DNA from: DATMER01 sp034667225 | Lineage (GTDB): Bacteria; Acidobacteriota; Thermoanaerobaculia; Multivoradales; UBA5704 | NCBI GenBank assembly: GCA_034667225.1 | Contig: JAXDKG010000009.1 | Span: 1 to 64,000, forward strand | Length of the DNA: 64,000 nucleotides | Reading direction: 5' to 3' | Part shown: positions 11,272 through 19,154 of the stretch, in pieces | How positions within the stretch are numbered: position 1 is the stretch's first letter | Layout of the letters: every line of letters starts with the position of its first letter | Notes under the pieces: generated by a model | The model's database searches: none | The model's input: only the letters and a program-made list of their open reading frames with translations | What the model was told of the DNA's origin: nothing | Program-made: the position numbers and the translations under genes

Positions 11272-12213
11272 CTACGGAGAAGAAGTAGCCGCCCGAACGG
11301 CGCGCATGCCTCGACGATCCTTCTCGACCTTCCGAGTCTCTCTTCGACGATCCGGCTTGGGGATTCGCTGAGCCCAGAGGGAGTCGAAGTGTCTGCGAAA
11401 TGCCTCGTAAGCCCCGCCGGGCTTGACCTCGAGCTCCAAGTGCGGGCAGTCATCGCCGCGACAGTTGTTGAGATAGAAGCCGACCAGCATGGAGCTTTCA
11501 TTCTCTGCGATGAAACAGGCGGGCGCTGCGACGTAGAAGCCGAGCTCAAGGCTTCCCGGCAGATCCGGTTCCAGGTTGTCGATGAACTCTTGATGAGTCG
11601 CTGCCCATTGCCGCACTCGCGCTTTGAATGTTTCCTCTTTTCCCTGCGCCTCCTCGCGCGCCCTCTGGTCCAGGGGGGATGAATAGGGATCGAGCAGAAG
11701 GAGCTTGATCTTGCAACCCTGGCGGAGCTTCTTGAGGATCAGCTTGTCGCTCACAGTTGCCGGATTCAGGCAAAGGGCCATCAGCCGCACGGTGCTGCCC
11801 GGCACCGCGCTGGTCAGCCACTCGACGAACTCTGCCTTGTCTCGGCTGGCGTAGATCTGGCGGACTCCCATTTCCCGAAGGTTGTTGTTCCAGAGGAGAT
11901 GCCGGATCTCATCGACTCTCGTCGAAGCATCGGCCTGTAAATCCCGCAGTTTCTCGATGGACTCGTCGAAGCCGGCTCGGAACTCCATCTCCATCTCCTT
12001 GCGCACGAACCACTCGACACCCAGACCGACCGTGCCGGCCACGAAAAGACCGATGCCGATATCCCGCATCAAATCCCCGGAGTCCGCTTTGCGAATGAGC
12101 AGAAGGCCGCTGAAGAAGAAAAACGTCATCATGAGTAGAAAGCGATGTGTAACGACCTTGCCAATCAGTTGACGAATGCCTTCGGGAACTCTGGGCTGTC
12201 TTGGAGGCTCCAT
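11272..12213 (-). CDS. Membrane protein with C-terminal phospholipase D-like domain
   Basis: A 313-residue protein from the ATG at 12213 (MEPPRQPRVPEG), chosen because AAAGGAG sits at good spacing; an ATG two codons earlier is too close. Two membrane segments at about residues 22-65 (FLLMMTFFFFSGLLLI and IGIGLFVAGTVGLGVEW) are followed by a coiled-coil-like stretch. A cytosolic domain then contains VRLMALCLNP and KIKLLLLDPYSSPLDQRARE, features seen in PLD-like domains of some effector and sensor proteins. No clear HKD motif is visible, so catalysis is doubtful and the function is unknown. Confidence 0.7.
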   Translation of the reverse strand: MEPPRQPRVPEGIRQLIGKVVTHRFLLMMTFFFFSGLLLIRKADSGDLMRDIGIGLFVAGTVGLGVEWFVRKEMEMEFRAGFDESIEKLRDLQADASTRVDEIRHLLWNNNLREMGVRQIYASRDKAEFVEWLTSAVPGSTVRLMALCLNPATVSDKLILKKLRQGCKIKLLLLDPYSSPLDQRAREEAQGKEETFKARVRQWAATHQEFIDNLEPDLPGSLELGFYVAAPACFIAENESSMLVGFYLNNCRGDDCPHLELEVKPGGAYEAFRRHFDSLWAQRIPKPDRRRETRKVEKDRRGMRAVRAATSSP

Positions 12214-12498
12214 GGTCATTCTCCTTTGATGAGGCATCCGGAGTTGCCGGAGCTATTGAGGAGTGAAAACAGGGAGGAGAAAGGTACTGCCGCATCGAGA
12301 CCTACCCTCAGAGGGCAAATCTCAAAGTAGCAGATCAGGAACTCAACAACAACCGAAAGAGTTGAATATGGAGAACGTCAGATGCATCCAAGGGATGGCC
12401 GGGTAGTACCAGACCCGCCGGGACCTTGCCCCCTCTGGTTCGGTACTTGCAATGGCCGTTCCTGTAGGTCAACCAAGGGACTGAAAGGGAAAAAACCG

Positions 12499-12648
12499 AT
12501 GCTTTGGACGATCCTGGTGATACTGCTGGTGCTGTGGGCGCTCGGCTTCCTGGTATTCCATGTCGCCGGCGGGCTGATTCACCTGCTCCTCGTCGTCGCC
12601 GTAGTGGTGCTGGTCATCCGGTTGATCCAGGGGAAACGACCGGTCTGA
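12499..12648 (+). CDS. Small lmo0937-family (DUF5670) membrane protein
   Basis: A 49-residue protein, MLWTILVILLVLWALGFLVF then a short GG-containing turn and a second hydrophobic helix ending IRLIQGKRPV. Length and sequence match the lmo0937/DUF5670 family of two-helix membrane proteins, whose role is unknown. The start at 12499 has AAAGGGA upstream. The 285 bases before it hold no other gene. A 21-bp-period repeat array begins just after the stop. Confidence 0.85.
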   Translation: MLWTILVILLVLWALGFLVFHVAGGLIHLLLVVAVVVLVIRLIQGKRPV

Positions 12649-12659
12649 CGGGCTGAGCC

Positions 12660-13268
12660 CCGGGCGGCTCACGCCCCGGCGTGAACGGCTCGAACCTCGG
12701 TGCGGACCGCTGAAACCCCGGCGCGGACGGCTCGAGCCGCTGTTTGAATGGCCCAGGTGGCCGCTTGGCAGGCTCGCACGGCGATATGGACGGTTCCGCC
12801 TTCGGTACGAACCCCTCAAATCCTCATGCGGACGGTTCGGCTGGCCGCACGGACGGTTGAAACCCCGGCATGGACGGTTCGGGGACTCGCACGGACGGTT
12901 CCAGCGCCGGTTTGGACGGTTCGGGGACGCGCACGGACGGTTCCAACCGAGGTTTGGACGGTTCAGGGATGCGCACGGACGGTTGCAACCGCGGTTTGGA
13001 CGGTTCAGGCGGAGGTACGGAAGGCTCGGGTATCGCCCTGAACCGTCCGTACCTCCGCTTGAGCCGTCCGTACCGACGCCCGAGAGGCTCCCATGGCGGC
13101 CCGAACCATCCGTACCGGCTCCCGACAGGCTGTAGACAGGGTGCGAACCGCTCGGACTTCCGTCTGGATCGCTCGCGCTTCTCTTCGAGCCGCCCGTGCA
13201 ATTTCCTGAGTCTTCCGTGCCGCCGCTCGCGAGGCTCAATCGGCGCCCCCGAACCATCCGTCGGACTC
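12660..13268. repeat. Array 1: about 29 degenerate units with strict 21-bp period
   Basis: From 12660 to 13268 the sequence can be cut every 21 bases without a gap; one 1-base slip appears in the last unit. The centre (12828-13016) has the core GGACGGTTC in almost every unit, while units after 13038 carry GAACCGTCC, its reverse complement, in the same phase. Because 21 is a multiple of 3, both strands stay largely free of stops and give spurious heptad-repeat proteins. It fills the gap between the DUF5670 gene and the SRPBCC gene. I see no independent gene in it. Confidence 0.85.
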
Positions 13269-13349
13269 CCACCCGCCTTGTCGATTTCCAGGATCCTCGT
13301 TCGACCATCCACAGAGGCCATCGAACAACCAATCGAAAGGAAGACCATC

Positions 13350-13796
13350 ATGCCTACAGGAACCATCCGACTCCACCGAGTTCTCCGCGCCAAACCGGAG
13401 CGCGTCTACCGGGCGTTTCTAGACGCTGATGCCACGGCCAAGTGGCTCCCGCCCTACGGCTTCACCTGCAAGGTTCACCATATGGACGTCAAGGTGGGCG
13501 GCACCTACAGAATGTCCTTTACGAACTTTTCAACGGGAAACGGGCACTCGTTCGGCGGCGAGTACCAAGAGCTCGTGCCGTCTGAGAGAATTCGCTACAC
13601 CGATCGCTTCGACGACCCCAACCTGCCCGGAGAGATGCAGACGACGATCACCCTGAAGCAGGTATCCTGCGGAACGGAACTCAACATCGTCCAGGAAGGA
13701 CTGCCCGAGGTCATCCCGACCGAGATGTGTTATCTCGGCTGGCAGGAATCGCTGGCACAGCTTGCGAAGCTTGTAGAGCCCGAGATTCCGGACTAG
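13350..13796 (+). CDS. SRPBCC (AHSA1-type) domain protein
   Basis: A 148-residue single-domain protein of the START-like AHSA1 superfamily. The hallmarks are LHRVLRAKPERVYRAFLD at the start, AKWLPPYGF, GGTYRMSF, and a final helix CYLGWQESLAQLAKLVE. Such proteins have a hydrophobic pocket and bind ligands or act as stress factors; the ligand cannot be read from sequence. The ATG at 13350 follows GAAAGGAAG. The frame stays open upstream through array 1, but that extension is repeat-derived and unlikely to be translated. Confidence 0.85.
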   Translation: MPTGTIRLHRVLRAKPERVYRAFLDADATAKWLPPYGFTCKVHHMDVKVGGTYRMSFTNFSTGNGHSFGGEYQELVPSERIRYTDRFDDPNLPGEMQTTITLKQVSCGTELNIVQEGLPEVIPTEMCYLGWQESLAQLAKLVEPEIPD

Positions 13797-13813
13797 CCAA
13801 GCAACGCTGAGCC

Positions 13814-13951
13814 CTAGTGCCCTGTCACGCCGGAAAGGATGGATCATCCCTCTGTAGGGGCACCTCTTGTGGGTGCCCTTCCGGAGGGCGGCCACAAGAG
13901 CCGCCCCTACATGAAACGCTATCCATCACTCGGGCTGTGACGAGGTACTAG
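13814..13951. repeat. MITE-like palindromic element, copy 1 (complete)
   Basis: A 138-bp element bounded by inverted CTAGT...ACTAG ends; the terminal 15 bases (CTAGTGCCCTGTCAC and the complement of the right end) match with few differences. Inside, 13854-13910 forms a long hairpin whose arms start GTAGGGGC. It contains no gene. Truncated copies lie at 15082-15202 and 63332-63431. It occupies most of the gap between the SRPBCC and Rpn-like genes. Confidence 0.75.
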
Positions 13952-14084
13952 GGATCAGGAACGCCGAAGAAGATACGAGGCGCCGCGCCGTTTTCATCCG
14001 GGACAGGATGATGGTATCTTGCACCGGTTTCAGCAATCCGCGTATCCAGTTGAGAGAAGCACCGGAAGAAGGAACAATACAGCC

Positions 14085-14957
14085 ATGCCCTCGATGGCCC
14101 ATGAAATCCTGGTCGACCTCTTCAGGAACCGGCCGGCACTCGCCGCCGAGATCCTGATCGAGGCACTGGGCGTCTCGCTTCCGCCCTATACCGAAGCTCG
14201 CCTCGCTTCGACCGACTTGACCGAGATCCAACCCGCCGAGTACCGCGCTGACATCGTCGTGATCCTTCTCGACCGCGACCGGCCCGTGCGGGTGATCATC
14301 GTCGAGGTCCAACTGGCGGTCGACCCCAGAAAGCGGCTGAGCTGGCCCGCCTATGTCACCGTCTCGCGCGCCATCCATGGCTGTCCGGCTGATCTCCTGG
14401 TCGTCGCGCCCGATCCCCAAGTTTCCGGGTGGTGTGCGGAACCGATCGAGATCGGTGTTCCCGGCTTCGTCTTGCGTCCGCCTGTGCTGCGGCGCACCTC
14501 CGTTCCGGTCGTGACGGACCTTGAGGAAGCGGCCCGTCGACCCGAGCTCGGGGTGCTCTCTGCGATGGCGCACGGCGAAACCGAACAGGGAGCGACGATC
14601 GCTGCCGCAGTGCTGTCCGCGATCCGGGGACTCGACGACGACAGGGTCAGGCTTTACTACGATCTCGTATACAATTCTCTGAATAAGGCAGCTCGCCGGG
14701 AGCTGGAGGGGATGATGAAGGGCTACGAATATCAGAGTGATTTCGCGAAAAAGTACGTCGCCGAGGGACTCACCCAAGGGCGTGCCAAGGAAGCGGCGAG
14801 CAACCTGCTGTCCGTGCTTCGGGTCCGTGGCGTCACGGTATCGGATGCCATCCGTGAGCACATCCTTTCCCAGAAGGATCCAGAGCGGCTGGAGCGCTGG
14901 TTGGAGAAGGCGGTTGTTGCCACTTCGATTGCCGAAGTCATAGACGAGCCGAACTGA
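14085..14957 (+). CDS. Rpn/PD-(D/E)XK nuclease-family putative transposase-like protein
   Basis: A 290-residue protein. The N-terminal half has a PD-(D/E)XK core: YRADIVVIL supplies the Asp and VIIVEVQLAVD supplies the ExQ variant of the ExK motif. This is the arrangement of Rpn recombination-promoting nucleases and related putative transposases. The C-terminal part is helical (DFAKKYVAEGLTQGRAKEAA), a tail typical of the family. The start is the ATG at 14085, with another ATG three codons later. It is flanked by two copies of the MITE-like repeat, consistent with a mobile or frequently rearranged region. Confidence 0.75.
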   Translation: MPSMAHEILVDLFRNRPALAAEILIEALGVSLPPYTEARLASTDLTEIQPAEYRADIVVILLDRDRPVRVIIVEVQLAVDPRKRLSWPAYVTVSRAIHGCPADLLVVAPDPQVSGWCAEPIEIGVPGFVLRPPVLRRTSVPVVTDLEEAARRPELGVLSAMAHGETEQGATIAAAVLSAIRGLDDDRVRLYYDLVYNSLNKAARRELEGMMKGYEYQSDFAKKYVAEGLTQGRAKEAASNLLSVLRVRGVTVSDAIREHILSQKDPERLERWLEKAVVATSIAEVIDEPN

Positions 14958-14980
14958 GCCCCAGACGGTAGAGCGGCGGT

Positions 14981-15083
14981 TCATCCAGTCCCAGAGGTCG
15001 CGATCTCCACGGAAACGGCGGGCTTCGCAGCCGAGCCGCTCCAGAGGGACCGCATCCAGGCGGCGAACCCTTTAACACCGAGA
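14981..15083 (-). pseudogene. Remnant of an RND efflux permease 3' end
   Basis: Bases 15005-15083 align without gaps to 16092-16170, the C-terminal coding end of the nearby RND permease, with about 9 of 10 bases identical. In the same minus-strand frame it still encodes GFAAWMRSLWSGSAAKPAV and runs to a TGA at 14981. Everything upstream of the gene end is missing and the piece abuts MITE copy 2. It is a duplicated or left-over gene end, not a functional gene. Confidence 0.8.
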
Positions 15084-15202
15084 TAGCGTTTCATGTAGGG
15101 GCGGCTCTTGTGGCCGCCCTCCGGAAGGGCACCCACAAGAGGCCCACAAGAGGTGCCCCTACAGAGGGATGATCCATCTTTTCCGACGTGACAGAGTACC
15201 AG
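15082..15202. repeat. MITE-like palindromic element, copy 2 (left-truncated)
   Basis: It begins at GATAGCGTTTCATGTAGGGG, so about 26 terminal bases seen in the other copies are lost where it joins the RND gene remnant. It ends with the intact terminus GTGACAGAGTACC. An 11-base piece (CCCACAAGAGG) is tandemly duplicated in the right hairpin arm. Confidence 0.75.
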
Positions 15203-15232
15203 CAGTGTGGCAAGTGTTGAAGCGGTTAGGGC

Positions 15233-15793
15233 TCAAGAAGAGCGACGCAGGACTTTCTGCCAGACCTCCTCCAAGCCGAGCTTGGAGACCCAGTCCTCAA
15301 CGTAGGAGCGGTCGATCTGATCTCCGCTGACCTTGAGGACGCCCGCGATGTCGCGTAGGTGCTTCTCGGAGTGACCCTCCTGGAAGAACTCCATCTTCTT
15401 CAGGATCACGTCCTCGGGGGAGGAGAAGTAGGCCTGAAAGTCCGGTCCCGGGCTCAGCCGGCGCGCCCGGAGGAAGCGGCTGCGGTCGAGGGGCGAGTCC
15501 CCCGGCACCATGAAGTCGACCTTCAGCCCGGACCGTGGATGGATGAGGTTGAACTGCCCGCGGCGAGCCACGGCCCTCCGGGCAGACTCCTCGCTCAGGT
15601 AGAAGTCCTCCTCGGGAAACTCGGCGCAGAAGGCGGCGATCTTGCCCGGAGGAAGGTCCACGACGATGTCGATGTCGTTCGTGAAGCGCGGCTCGCCGAA
15701 GAAGATGGTGGCCATCGAGCCCGTCACGAAGTAGCGGATCCCGAGCTTCTCCAAGGAGCCGGCCACGAAACGGAGGAGCTCAGACTGCTCCAT
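15233..15793 (-). CDS. Nucleotidyltransferase, AbiEii/MNT-like putative toxin
   Basis: A 186-residue polymerase-beta-fold nucleotidyltransferase. The signature is TGSMATIFFGEPRFTNDIDI, with the GS motif and the DxD metal pair near residues 25-45, then LKVDFM supplying the third acidic residue. The downstream helix EDVILKKMEFFQEG is typical of AbiEii-related or DUF6036-type enzymes. It overlaps the preceding small gene by 14 bases, which suggests a two-gene toxin-antitoxin-like unit. Substrate and direction of toxicity are inferred from the family only. Confidence 0.82.
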   Translation of the reverse strand: MEQSELLRFVAGSLEKLGIRYFVTGSMATIFFGEPRFTNDIDIVVDLPPGKIAAFCAEFPEEDFYLSEESARRAVARRGQFNLIHPRSGLKVDFMVPGDSPLDRSRFLRARRLSPGPDFQAYFSSPEDVILKKMEFFQEGHSEKHLRDIAGVLKVSGDQIDRSYVEDWVSKLGLEEVWQKVLRRSS

Positions 15794-15992
15794 GGGAGAT
15801 CCTTCTGGCGGTCTCCTGCTCGATGCGGTCCTGGTCCCAATCCGGGTGCTCGGCGGCGAGATGGCTGGCGAGCATGCGGCGGGCGGACACGAACATACCG
15901 TTCGCGATCTTCAGGCGCTCCGCGCCCGTCATGCCGCGCAGGATGCACGCCATCTCGTTATCGACGACATCGGAATCCCCTATTTCTGCCAT
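15780..15992 (-). CDS. Small partner of the nucleotidyltransferase
   Basis: A 70-residue helical protein. The core MTGAERLKIANGMFVSARRM and the segment EHPDWDQDRIEQETARRI resemble short proteins often encoded directly before MNT/AbiEii-like nucleotidyltransferases. It may be the antitoxin or accessory subunit; I know of no established biochemical role. Its 3' end overlaps the nucleotidyltransferase start by 14 bases, which implies coupled translation. Confidence 0.72.
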   Translation of the reverse strand: MAEIGDSDVVDNEMACILRGMTGAERLKIANGMFVSARRMLASHLAAEHPDWDQDRIEQETARRISHGAV

Positions 15993-16076
15993 CAGGCCCC
16001 CTCGGGACCATAGTACAAAAAGAAACGCGACGCCCGCCGTCGTGGGGACGGCGGACGCCGCTTCGAGAATATGCCG

Positions 16077-19000
16077 CTAGGCTTCGACAGTCTCCACCGG
16101 AACAACCGGCTTCGCAGCCGAGCCGCTCCAGAGAGACCGCATCCAGGCGGCGAACCCTTCAACACCGAGAGTGATGTACGGCAGCACCAGCAAAGTAAGA
16201 ACGGACGAAGACATCAGGCCCCCCATTACCGTGCGGGCCAGCGGGTAATAGAAGAGATCCCCCACCGCCGCTCCACCCCAGGCCAGCGGCAGCAGGCCGA
16301 GGACCGTGGTCGCGGCGGTCATGAGCACCGGACGCAGACGGTCGCGTCCCGCCTGGATGATCGCCTCGTCCCGCGGCACCCCGGCAGCGCGGAGCTGGTT
16401 CAGGTGGTCCAGCAGCACGATGCCGTTGTTCACCACGACTCCCATCAGGATCAACAGGCCGATCTGGGCCATCATGTTGAACGGCGTGCGCGTCGCGGCC
16501 AGCAGCCAGACCGCTCCCGGCAGCGCGAAGGGGATCGAGAACAGGATCGCGAAAGGCTGCGCCAGCGACTCGAAGAGCGACGCCATCACGAGGTAGACAA
16601 GGGCCAGCGCCAGGAGGAAGTTGACCGCCATCTGCTGTCCCTGGCCGTCCTGCTCCAGGATGCGGTCGTCCCAGGACCAGGAATAGCCCGGCGGCAGGTC
16701 GAAGGCGTCCATCAGCGCGCCGATCCGCTCCTTGGAGCCGTCCCAGTCGTCGCCCTCGTAGACCGCCCGCACCTCGGTTTTGACCTTGCGGTTCTCGCGC
16801 TGGATCTCCTGCTCGCGCGTGATCACCTGGAAGCTCGCGATATCGCCCAACAAGACGGGCGTGCCTCCGGCGCTCGTGACCTGCATGCGCTTCAGGTCTT
16901 CGAGGCTCGTGCGGTCCTCCTGGCGCAGGGCGAGCCAGGTCTCCACTTCATGGTCGCCGGCGTTGAAGCGCCGCAGGCGCATTCCGCCCAGGGTGAACGA
17001 AAACAGGTTGGAGATATCCTGCGCGCTCATGCCGAGCCGCATGGCCTTGTCACGGTCCACCGTGACCTGGACCTCGCGCCGGCCGCGGTGCATCGGCGAG
17101 GTGATGTCCTCCACTCCCTTGACCGTGGCGAGCCGGCGCTCCGTCTCCTCGGCGAGCTTGCCCAGCACTTCGCTGTCCTGGCCGAAGAGCTTGACCGCGA
17201 AGAAGGTGCTGCTCCCCCCCGCCTCCGCCGAGTCGTCCTCGAACGACAGCCGCACGCCCGGAATCTTGGGCAGGGAATCGCGCAGCTTCGAGCGCAGGTC
17301 CTGCATCTCGGTGTCGCTGAGGTCCGGCCGCGCCAGGGTGATCGTCGTGCCCGCCTCGTTCTCGACGAAGAAGCTGTAGAGCCCTTTGACCAGGAAGCGC
17401 TCGGCGTTGGCGTTGAGGAAGGACTCCACCTGGTTCACCGCCCGCTCGCTGTCCGACTTGTAGGAGAAGTCCGCGAACTCGTAGTTGATCCGCAGGCGCT
17501 CGTTCGTGGTCGCAGAGAACATGCCCGTCTGCACGAGGTCGAGCGCGAAGGGGACGAATCCCGAGGCGATCCCTACCACTACCAGGGCGCCGGTGGCTTT
17601 GCGGTGGCGCAGCGTCCAGCCCAGCATGCGGGCGTAGCGCTCTTCCATCCAGGCCACGGACGGCACCGGCTTCGGCGGCTTGACCTTGAGGAAGTGCGCC
17701 GAGACCAGGGGGATCAGGGTGAGCGAGGAGAACAGCGAGGCCACCATTGCCAGGCTGAGCGCGATCCCCACCTCCTTGAGGAAGATCGTGAGCTGGTTGC
17801 TCGCGCCCAGGATCAGCGGCAGGAAGACGATCAGCGTCGTGCACGTCGAGGCGGTCACCGCCAGCCAGACGTGGCTCGCCCCCGCGAGCGCCGCCTTCTT
17901 CGGATCGCGCTCTTCGCGCTGGCTGCAGTCGATGGATTCGAGCACCACGATGGCGTTGTCCACCAGCATGCCGACGCCGAGCATCAACCCCATCATGGAG
18001 AGGATGTTGAGCGTCTTGCCCAGGAAGTACATCGCCCCGCAGGCCGCGATCACCGAGAAGGGGATCGAGAGCGAGACGATCAGGGTGGAGTCCAGACGGC
18101 GCAGGAAGAAGTAGAGGATCAGCACGGCCAGCAGACCGCCGATCATGCCGGAGCTGGTGAGGCCGTCGATGGCATCGGTGATCTGCTTGGCCTGGTCGTC
18201 GAAGACGAACAGCTTCACACCCTTGAGGAGCGGGTCCTTATCAATATCCTCCTCGATCACCTTGCGGACAGCCGTGGCCACTTCGACCGTGTTGGCGGTC
18301 GATTCCTTGAACACGTCAAGGGCCACGGCATAGTCGCCGTCGAGGTGGCGGCCGGTGTCGGACGGCGGCTCCTCGTAACGGATCTCGGCGATGTCGCGGA
18401 GCCGCAGCCCGCGGTCGTTCACCGGCAGCTCTTCGATGGCCTCGATGGAGGCGAAGGCGCCGAGGGCGCGGGCCGTGTAGCGCAGGCCGCCCGAGTCCAC
18501 CTGGCCGAGCACCAGGTTCTGCGACGCTCCCTGAAGCCGACCGATGAGCCCGCCGATGTCCACGTTGTGGGCCTTGACCTTGTCGAGGACGAGGTCGATC
18601 GAGATCTCCCGCGGCGCCACGCCGTGGAGACCCACCCGCGCCACGCCTTCGACGCGGCGGATGCGGTTGGCGACCCGAGCCTCCAGCAGCTCGAAGTTCT
18701 GCGAGAGGTCTACCCCCTCGGCGGCGATGCGCCCTTCGATCACCGGGATGTCGCTGGTGCTGAAGGAGAAGATCAGCACCTGGCCGACGCCTTCCGGAAG
18801 GGTGGGCTTGACCTGGTCCATCTTCTCGCCGACCTGCATGCGGACGATGTCAAGGTTCTTGCCCCAGTCGAACTCCATGTTGATCTCGGCGCCGTCGGCC
18901 GTGGAGCGCGAGCGCAGCTTCTTGACGCCGGAGAGCGTCGCGAGCGCCTCCTCCACCGGCTTGGTGATCTCCTTCTCGATCTGCGTCGGGTTGGAGTTCG

Positions 19001-19154
19001 GGTAAGGGATCTGGATGCCGATGAACGGCGCGTCCACATCCGGCAAAAAGGCCAGGGGCAGACGGCTCCAGGCGATGCCGCCGAGGACCAGCACGCTCAC
19101 CAGCACCATCAGCGTGGTGACCGGACGGCTGACGGCCAGCTTCGGGAGGTTCAT
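16077..19154 (-). CDS. RND efflux permease (HAE1/AcrB family), second of a pair
   Basis: A 1,025-residue inner-membrane proton-driven pump subunit. It starts MNLPKLAVSRPVTTLMVLV and has the duplicated RND layout: one N-terminal helix, a large periplasmic loop, helices 2-7, a second loop and helices 8-12. The proton-relay segment GMLVDNAIVVLES keeps one Asp where AcrB has two. The helix-10 segment is VVVNNGIVLLDHLN, with Asn where AcrB has the relay Lys, a pattern seen in many relatives. Its ATG overlaps the stop of the first permease by 4 bp. The last 79 coding bases are duplicated at 15005-15083. Confidence 0.95.
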   Translation of the reverse strand: MNLPKLAVSRPVTTLMVLVSVLVLGGIAWSRLPLAFLPDVDAPFIGIQIPYPNSNPTQIEKEITKPVEEALATLSGVKKLRSRSTADGAEINMEFDWGKNLDIVRMQVGEKMDQVKPTLPEGVGQVLIFSFSTSDIPVIEGRIAAEGVDLSQNFELLEARVANRIRRVEGVARVGLHGVAPREISIDLVLDKVKAHNVDIGGLIGRLQGASQNLVLGQVDSGGLRYTARALGAFASIEAIEELPVNDRGLRLRDIAEIRYEEPPSDTGRHLDGDYAVALDVFKESTANTVEVATAVRKVIEEDIDKDPLLKGVKLFVFDDQAKQITDAIDGLTSSGMIGGLLAVLILYFFLRRLDSTLIVSLSIPFSVIAACGAMYFLGKTLNILSMMGLMLGVGMLVDNAIVVLESIDCSQREERDPKKAALAGASHVWLAVTASTCTTLIVFLPLILGASNQLTIFLKEVGIALSLAMVASLFSSLTLIPLVSAHFLKVKPPKPVPSVAWMEERYARMLGWTLRHRKATGALVVVGIASGFVPFALDLVQTGMFSATTNERLRINYEFADFSYKSDSERAVNQVESFLNANAERFLVKGLYSFFVENEAGTTITLARPDLSDTEMQDLRSKLRDSLPKIPGVRLSFEDDSAEAGGSSTFFAVKLFGQDSEVLGKLAEETERRLATVKGVEDITSPMHRGRREVQVTVDRDKAMRLGMSAQDISNLFSFTLGGMRLRRFNAGDHEVETWLALRQEDRTSLEDLKRMQVTSAGGTPVLLGDIASFQVITREQEIQRENRKVKTEVRAVYEGDDWDGSKERIGALMDAFDLPPGYSWSWDDRILEQDGQGQQMAVNFLLALALVYLVMASLFESLAQPFAILFSIPFALPGAVWLLAATRTPFNMMAQIGLLILMGVVVNNGIVLLDHLNQLRAAGVPRDEAIIQAGRDRLRPVLMTAATTVLGLLPLAWGGAAVGDLFYYPLARTVMGGLMSSSVLTLLVLPYITLGVEGFAAWMRSLWSGSAAKPVVPVETVEA

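Noticed and set aside
12660..13753. CRISPR array interpretation of the 21-bp repeat in array 1
   Set aside because: There are no distinct repeats and spacers: units are contiguous, degenerate and 21 bp in total, and no cas gene is in the window.
12870..13796. A single 308-residue protein joining array 1 to the SRPBCC domain
   Set aside because: The frame is open only because the array lacks stops; the SRPBCC gene has its own ATG with a good ribosome binding site at 13350.
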